A stretch of 64,000 nt of DNA, taken from Chlorops oryzae (lineage: Eukaryota > Arthropoda > Insecta > Diptera > Chloropidae). This document shows, one piece after another, positions 57,122 to 64,000 of the stretch. The translations under genes and the position numbers were made by a program. Every line of letters begins with the position of its first letter. Positions within the stretch are counted from its first letter, which is position 1. The notes below the pieces were generated by a model, which did no database searches, was not told the origin of the DNA, and saw only the letters and a list, made by a program, of their open reading frames with translations. The stretch lies in the NCBI GenBank assembly GCA_020466095.1, contig CM035807.1:18784985-18848984 (forward strand). Direction: 5' to 3'.

Positions 57122-60100
57122 ATAAATAAGATTAGATATATGTTAATCTATTAAATTATCGTAAAATGAAATTAAAAAAAAAGCAAATTATATTTAAATC
57201 ATTTAATAATATGCTATAATGATAACAATTCTTGAAAAAAAAAACAAATAAATAAAATTTATGATACTTAAGCAATTCGTAGTCTTTCGAAATCTCTTTT
57301 AAATTTATCGCCTGCTAAAATGAGTGTTAATAAGTCGCTCCAAGAACGACAGTGCTTCGAAGAGCAGACACATATAAAAAATGAAGAAATTTACAGCTGG
57401 AAGAGTTTATAGATTTCGACAACAACTAAAACCAATTGAACTTTTTTTCAGTTTACATAACTTTTAAAATTTGGTCATGGTCACAACCCATTCAATCCTA
57501 ATTCCAGTTCAAAGCTACCCATGATCGCACTTTCAAACATTTTTCAATTAATGAGAAATTTTTTTGCAGGTCATCGATTCGAATCCTGATCCAGAATGCA
57601 CACTACTCACATATCTACGTACCAAACTGCATCTTTGCGGCACGAAACTGGGATGTGGAGAAGGCGGATGTGGTGCATGTACGGTCATGGTCTCAAGAAT
57701 CCATCGTGCTAGCAAGCAAATTCAGCATTTGGCCGTTAACGCCTGTTTAACCCCAGTATGCTCAATGCACGGCTGTGGCGTCATAACCATCGAAGGTATC
57801 GGTAGCACTCGTACGCGATTGCATCCAGTTCAAGAGAGATTGGCTAAGGCTCATGGCTCGCAATGTGGCTTTTGTACACCTGGAATTGTGATGTCGATGT
57901 ATGCACTTCTTCGCAATTCTCCACAGCCGTCGATGAAAGATTTGGAAGTAACATTTCAGGGTAACCTATGCCGTTGCACTGGCTATCGACCTATCCTCGA
58001 AGGCTATAAGACGTTTACCAAAGAGTTCTCCTGTGGAATGGGAGAAAATTGCTGCAAAGTTAACGGAGCTAGCAATGGTGGTTCTTGTGCAGAAACTACC
58101 ATGAACGGCAGAGAAGTAGAATATAAATTATTTGATAAGAGCATGTTTCTTCCGTACGATGCCAGCCAGGAACCGATTTTCCCTCCAGAGCTTCAGCTGA
58201 ATTCCCAATACGATGAGAATAATCTAATCTTTAAAGGACCCCGTGTAACGTGGTATAGACCAACTGATCTATCCACTCTGGTTGAACTTAAGGCAAAGCA
58301 TCCGAATGCCAAACTCGTGGTCGGAAATAGCGAGATCGGAGTAGAGGTGAAGTTCAAAAATCTCCTGTATCCGGTCCTAATTAACCCGACGCAAGTGCGA
58401 GAAATGACAGAAGTTATTGAGACCGCGGAGAGCATTTATTTCGGTGCAGCACTTAGTTTAACCGAAGTTGAGAAGATTCTCAACGATCGCATCGATAAAT
58501 TGCCAGAATCGCAAACTCGTTTCTTCCGATGTGCAGTGAAAATGTTGCACTATTTTGCAGGAAGGCAAATACGAAATGTCGCGTGTCTCGGTGGTAACAT
58601 TATGACGGGCAGTCCGATCTCCGACATGAATCCTATTCTGACTGCCGGGGCGGCTAAGCTGAATGTTGCGAGCTTTTCCAATGGCAGTGTGGCGAAACGC
58701 GAACTGCATATGGGAAGCGGTTTCTTCACCTCGTATCGGAAAAACGTGATTGCACCGAACGATGTCCTCCTGGGAGTACACTTTCAGAAAACGATCGAAA
58801 GCCAGTACGTGATCGCTTTCAAGCAGGCACGACGTCGAGATGATGATATTGCGATTGTTAATGGCGCTTTTAATATATTTTTTGAGCCCAAGTCGGACAT
58901 TGTTCGTGAAATTCATATGTCATTTGGTGGAATGGCACCAACGACGGTTCTAGCACCGAAGAGTTCCCAATTGGCAGTGGGTCGACACTGGGATCGTAGG
59001 CTGGTTGAGAAAATTTCTGAAGGTCTGTGTGATGAGCTTCCTTTGTCGGAGTCCGCGCCTGGCGGAATGATCGCTTATAGGCGATCATTGGTAGTGAGTC
59101 TGTTTTTTAAAGCATTCCTGGAGATTAGCTTGGGATTAAGCAAAGCTGGCATTTTGTCTGAAGACTTCATTGCGGACGAGGAGAAGAGTGGGGCAGATGT
59201 GTTCCATACGCCGACACTGAAGAGTGCTCAAGTTTTTGAACGAGTTATAGCGGAACAACCGCTATGCGATCCAATTGGTCGACCCACTGTACATGCAGCC
59301 GCACTCAAGCAGGCTACCGGTGAAGCGATTTACTGCGATGACATTCCACCGGCTGAGGGCGAGCTTTATATGGCATTGGTGCTCAGTACAAGACCGTACG
59401 CGGAAATCGTTTCTATAAATGCGAAAGAGGTGAGTATTCCCCTAGATGATGATCAGATTTAAAGATTCCTGGACATTGTACATAATATTTCAGGCCTTAG
59501 CTATGGAGGGAGTTCATGCGTTCTTTTCCAGTGCCGATCTTACAGAATATGAAAATACGATTGGCTCAGTACTTCACGATGAACAGGTTTTTGTAGATAA
59601 AATAGTGCAGTGTCAAGGACAAATCATTGGTGCGATCATAGCCGAAAGCCAATCACTTGCGCAGCGTGCAGCACGATCAGTGAAAGTAACTTACAAAGAC
59701 CTTTCGCCGGTAATTTTAACAATCGAAGAAGCCATTGAGAAGAATGCCTATTTTCCGGACTATCCACAATTTATAGAAAAGGGTGATATTGAAACCGCTT
59801 TCAAAAATGCGGACCACATACACGAAGGTATCTGCAGGATGAGTGGTCAGGAGCACTTTTACCTTGAGACCAATGCCGCTCTTGCATTGCCCCGTGATAG
59901 CGATGAGATTGAAATTTTCAGTTCCACTCAAAATCCTTCCGAGATTCAGAAGTTGGTGGCGCATGTCCTTTCGACTTCATCGCATCGAGTTTTTTGCCGC
60001 GCTAAACGGTTGGGAGGTGGCTTCGGTGGCAAAGAGACGCGTGGAATGTTGATAGCACTTCCGGCGGCCTTGGCAGCATATCGATTGCGGAGACCAGTGT

Positions 60101-61534
60101 ACGTCCAGGGACTTCTGAAGTAATATACTCATATAATTTAAATTTCTTATCTTTATGCTAGACGCTGCATGTTGGATCGTGATGAGGATATGATGATAAC
60201 TGGCACACGGCATCCATTCCTGTTTAAGTATAAAGTGGGCTTCTCGAAGGAGGGCCTGATTACGGCATGCTATATTGAGTGTTACAATAACGCTGGCTGG
60301 TCAATGGATTTGTCCTTTTCCGTCATGCATCGTGCAATGTGTCATTTTGAGAATTGCTATAAAATTCCAAATGTTAAAGTCGGCGGCTGGCTTTGCAAAA
60401 CGAATCTCCCTTCGAATACAGCCTTTCGTGGTTTCGGAGGCCCACAGGGCATGTTTGCGGGAGAGCATATTATACGTGATGTGGCACGTATTGTAAAGAA
60501 GGATGTCGTTGACATAATGCGAATGAACTTTTATAAGAGTGGTGACATTACACACTACAATCAGCAGCTGGAAAACTTTCCAATTATGAGGTTTGAATTT
60601 GGTGCTCTTCATTTGATTTTCAGAAAAGCACTTTGTCACCTTTGTAGGATGGCAGTGTTTAGCCCCTTTAGTACAGTCTGAAAAAAATCTAATAACCCAG
60701 AAGATATTTTCGGAATTTTCAGATTCTTGACTTCGAAATTCGTCCGACATATGTAGAAACTTTGAGCTCCGAATTGAGTCTGAAATAAATCCGACATGTA
60801 AATTTGTCATGAGTCGGAAATACGTCGAAAGAATAACTGTCCAAGCTGGCGACATTCGTAACATTGATTTCAGACTCTTATATGAGCTATCTTATGACGA
60901 ATGTACTCCGAATATGGATTCATAAATAATTCATTTATCCCTCGAAATGTCTATTGGGAAAGAATTGAGTACTTGTTTCAGCTTACTTTCTTATTTTTAG
61001 ATGCTTGGAAGAATGCCTGAGGCAATCGAGATTCTATGTTAAGCGCGAAGAGATCAAAGCTTTCAACAAGAAGAATCATTGGAGGAAAAGGGGAATAGCT
61101 ATTGTGCCGACAAAATATGGCATTGCGTTTGGTGTGGCATTTTTGAATCAAGCTGGTGCTCTAGTCAATATATACCAGGATGGTTCTGTCCTATTATCAC
61201 ACGCTGGCGTCGAAATCGGTCAAGGTCTTCATACGAAAATGATACAATGCTGTGCGAAAGCTTTGGGTATTCCAGTCGATTTAATACACATTTCGGAAAC
61301 TAATACGAGTATTATTCCAAATACATCACCGACGGCTGGTAGTGTGGGTTCTGACATAAATGGAATGGCAGTAATAGATGCCTGCGAGAAACTGAATAAA
61401 CGTTTACAACCAATTAAAAAGGCAAATCCGAATTCAACTTGGCAAGAATGGATTTCGAAGGCGTATCTGGAATGCATAAGTTTATCGGCTGCTGGATTTT
61501 ACATGACTCCTGGTCTTGGATATCATCCGGTTAC
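57097..61534 (+). repeat. Tandem duplication unit 2 (4438 bp)
   Basis: Second copy of the unit at 52659-57096, including 90 bp of LINE tail, the XDH intron-1 end and exons 2-5a. All equivalent features are offset by exactly 4438. Confidence 0.95.
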
Positions 61535-62225
61535 AAATCCAAATGCCCGCACTTATAATTACTTTACGAATGGTGTTGGTGTCTCGACTGTTGAGATTGA
61601 CTGTCTGACTGGCGATCATCAAGTTTTAAGTACCGACATTGTAATGGATATTGGGTCAAGCCTCAATCCGGCTATTGATATTGGACAAATCGAAGGTGCT
61701 TTCCTTCAAGGTTACGGTTTGTTCGTTATGGAAGAACTGATGTACTCTCCCGAGGGTGCTTTGTATACACGTGGTCCTGGTGCTTATAAATTACCTGGCT
61801 TTGCAGACATTCCTGGTGAATTCAACGTCAGCTTGCTAACTGGCGCACCAAATCCAAGAGCTGTTTATTCATCGAAGGTATTATATTTTGAATTCGAATT
61901 GTGAATTTGCAAAAAAAAAATATATTTTTGGTATTTTTGTTCTCAGGCTGTAGGCGAGCCGCCTTTGTTCATTGGATGCTCGGTATTTTTTGCAATAAAA
62001 GACGCAATTGCATCATCAAGAATCGATAATGGGTTGAGTGAAGACTTCCAGTTGCATTCCCCAGCAACGTCTGCTAGAATTCGGATGAGTTGCCAGGATA
62101 ACTTTACACGGCTGGTAAGAGTTTCGTAAAGACATGGAGATATTAACTTTAATACTGAGCGATTTACTTGAAAGGTCGAGGACAAATCTGATGGCAGCTC
62201 AAAGAGATGGAATGTTGTACCGTGA
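57570..62225 (+). CDS. XDH: Xanthine dehydrogenase, complete body (exons 2-7)
   Basis: Exons 57570-59429, 59494-60098, 60162-60590, 61001-61877, 61947-62114, 62175-62225. With exon 1 (40757-40822) they give 4056 nt, 1351 residues, the expected XDH length. Domains: two 2Fe-2S centres (cysteines at 51, 56, 59, 81, then QCGFCTPG and LCRCTGY), the FAD domain ([29 protein letters not shown]), and the Mo-pterin domain ([33 protein letters not shown] with the catalytic Glu). The C-terminus WNVVP on a 16-codon last exon is the usual XDH end. It oxidises hypoxanthine to xanthine and urate and supports pteridine eye pigment in flies. A polyA signal lies at 62331-62336. Confidence 0.93.
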
Positions 62226-62459
62226 ATGGAAACATTTTCTGATTATGAATACTTGCTGTATACATATATTTGAAGATTTTGCTGCCTTTGTGACTATTTT
62301 TCTGACTACGCCATTTTCAACATTTTAATTAATAAATATTGCAATTTAAATACCTGCAGGTCTTTGTTATATATCGATATATTAGCCAGTAAGGTTGTTT
62401 GTGTTATTCTTGATCATAGAATCCAGTTCTTTTTCGTTTGCATTTTGTACTCCGATGAC

Positions 62460-62535
62460 GACCTCCGTGGCGCAGTTGGTTGAGATGCTAACTTACGATG
62501 CAAACGGCTCTGGGTTTAACTCCCAAATCAGTCTT
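62460..62535 (+). repeat. tRNA-derived SINE head or tRNA pseudogene
   Basis: Box A TGGCGCAGTTGG (62468-62479) and box B GGGTTTAACTCCC (62512-62524) have tRNA spacing. The T-arm pairs (TGGG-TTTAACT-CCCA). The 5' end CCTCCG has no partner for an acceptor stem after the T-arm, so this is not a functional tRNA gene. It lies 235 bp downstream of the XDH stop. Confidence 0.6.
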
Positions 62536-62984
62536 GGATGTCGTTTTCTCTGTGCCTGTTTTTCTCTGGTTTCCCGTTCATTTTCGCTAACCTCTTGCCA
62601 AACTTTGGCTCTTTTCACTATTGAATGAAATTGATTTTTGTTTATTACTTTTATCGCACTGTTCGCCTGCTCGCTTGCTCGTCAGAAATGTCAATTATGA
62701 ATGGCCAAATCAATGTATTTTGCTTTGTAAAACCGTCGGAAGAGTGCGCTCCTTTAATTTGAATTCGCAAATTATCTTTGCATACTTCTAGCATGAAATG
62801 TCGCCTTTAAATATGCATTTTAATTTTTTTGCGTTTATACAGAAGGGTTTTTGAACTTTGCGACGACGACAATATTACATCGACGCCGACTACTCCAAGT
62901 TGCAAATAAGGGGAAGTCCTCTGCTAAGCGATGCATCACTTGAAGTATCCGAAGCACTGTCAACTACTTCTCTTGGCAGTCATT

Positions 62985-63130
62985 GAGCAGGGAAAAGGTG
63001 ATGTGTTCAAAAAATAGCGTTTTTTTTTTAAATAAAAAAGTAGCATAATTTCAGGATTGAACTTAAATGTAAAAGCAAAAGCAGAACACAAAACCAAAAC
63101 TTTTTTGAACACCTCACTTTCTGCCTGCTC
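62985..63130. mobile_element. MITE with GAGCAGG...CCTGCTC ends (146 bp)
   Basis: The left GAGCAGGGAAAAGGTGATGT with GTTCAAAAAA is an imperfect inverse of the right TTTTTTGAACACCTCACTTT with CTGCCTGCTC. Confidence 0.65.
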
Positions 63131-63331
63131 ATAAGAGGCCTACCCAAAGTGGCCATGCTCGAACAAAGTAGATGTGTAATTGTGATTGGAAAAGTCTATG
63201 ATATCCCCTCGCTTAGGAATGTTCAAATGATCAATCCGGAGAGCAGAAAATTTGCAACTATGCTGTAATAGGCCCGAATATCTCAAAATTGAAAATCCGG
63301 ATAATTGATTTCAAAATCAAATTAAACAATA

Positions 63332-63487
63332 CAGTATTCCTCGGATATGTGCACCCTGGATATAAGCATTCTCCGCTTATATGCACGCGAATTTGTGTCA
63401 TTTGCCTTATATTTTCAAACAAGCAGCGCCGCTTAAAAGCAATATTTTTCGTGCATTTTGCACGGTGCTTATATCCGGGGAATACTG
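63332..63487. mobile_element. pogo/Tigger-like MITE (156 bp)
   Basis: CAGTATTCCTCGGATATGTG and the inverse of CTTATATCCGGGGAATACTG match with few differences, and GCACC/GGTGC continue inward. TA precedes the left end; the right flank is AA. CAGT ends and TA fit mariner-type insertion. An open frame crosses it but is not a gene. Confidence 0.7.
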
Positions 63488-64000
63488 AAATTGAATTTTA
63501 ATGATTTGTTCTTTTATGTACTATACAGCCATGTTCTAAAACAATATTCTCCCGGAATTTATTCCCTAGAAATATTCACACTGCAATTTCATAAAACACG
63601 TTAGGAGCGTGCGATAAGATCGCTCGAAATTGCTGCGAGTCCACTTTAAAAGTTCCCATAAGTGATATGTAATGAGTCAATCAGTTTTCGCGGCCTCACA
63701 GATTCGATGGCGCTGATCAATGCATTGAATACATGAATAATTTAGGAGCACAACCAAACATGACAGCCCATCACAGCCCACCAAACCGCACTACGTCTTT
63801 TATCCATGACGTCTTTGTCAATGTTTTTACTGATTGCATTCTTTGCTCGTCCGTTGGCTCAGCAAGCGTAAAAGTAGCTCGCGCATACATCCGCATCCCT
63901 TGGAAAGATATTTGCAATCACATCGAATATGTCGGCAGTTCCACGCCGGCTCCGTTTGTCAAATTTCCAGCCATCCGTGTGCAATAAAATATTATCTTTT
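63488..64000. other. Unassigned right end of window
   Basis: An open frame of 84 codons (63733-63987, plus) and an overlapping minus-strand frame of similar length show no recognised motif. GC content is a little higher than in the neighbouring spacer. Confidence 0.25.

Noticed and set aside
53132..62225. Two separate genes such as XDH plus an aldehyde oxidase paralogue
   Set aside because: The two copies are the same sequence at a constant 4438-bp offset, and both match XDH, so this is one gene duplicated, not a paralogue pair.
62460..62535. Functional tRNA gene
   Set aside because: Box A and T-arm are good but the acceptor stem cannot form and there is no T-run terminator at the right distance.
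63733..63987. 84-codon frame at the right edge
   Set aside because: No motif; the opposite strand is equally open.

Overview
This is a piece of an AT-rich insect nuclear genome. Its short (50-100 bp) GT-AG introns, its xanthine dehydrogenase closely resembling Drosophila rosy, and its mix of hAT-type, mariner-type and Jockey-superfamily elements point to a fly, probably a brachyceran; the species is inference. No bacterial operon, CRISPR array, rRNA or intact tRNA gene is visible.

Layout. 1-2.4 kb: a broken non-LTR retrotransposon on the minus strand, running off the left edge. 2.5-16 kb: gene-poor, holding a partial duplicate (pseudogene) of the SLC25A42 carrier gene, tRNA-like pol III promoter modules, a decayed MADF-domain gene fragment and a deeply nested hAT transposon (9117-11276). 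16.6-39 kb: a compact gene run: SLC25A42-like CoA carrier (+), a rhodanese (-), mitochondrial leucyl-tRNA synthetase (+), RRP36 rRNA-processing factor (+), mitochondrial ribosomal protein L11 (-), phosphatidylserine decarboxylase (+) and the cytochrome oxidase assembly factor COX20 (+). Five of the seven clearly serve mitochondria, the rhodanese may do so too, and only RRP36 is nucleolar. Exon-intron structures were resolved by hand; the open frames and splice phases agree for all except the 5' end of the rhodanese.

40.7-62.2 kb: one xanthine dehydrogenase (XDH/rosy) locus. Its 66-bp first exon lies at 40757-40822, far from exon 2. The giant first intron holds many inverted-repeat elements, including a 3.9-kb element ending in CACAGTG (Transib-like, the same heptamer as a V(D)J recombination signal), and a 4.1-kb Jockey/CR1-type retrotransposon with a mariner remnant inside. 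The XDH body (exons 2-5) is then present twice as an apparently identical 4438-bp direct tandem duplication; the first copy is cut inside exon 5 and the second is complete through exon 7. Exon 1 plus the second copy gives a 1351-residue open protein. 62.2-64 kb: XDH 3' end, a tRNA-derived SINE and small inverted-repeat elements.

The most interesting items are the split and duplicated XDH gene with its microhomology breakpoint, the CACAGTG-ended transposon family, the run of mitochondrial genes, the perfectly dated nested hAT insertions, and a repeat pair at 25.8/27.1 kb whose second copy looks systematically base-depleted.
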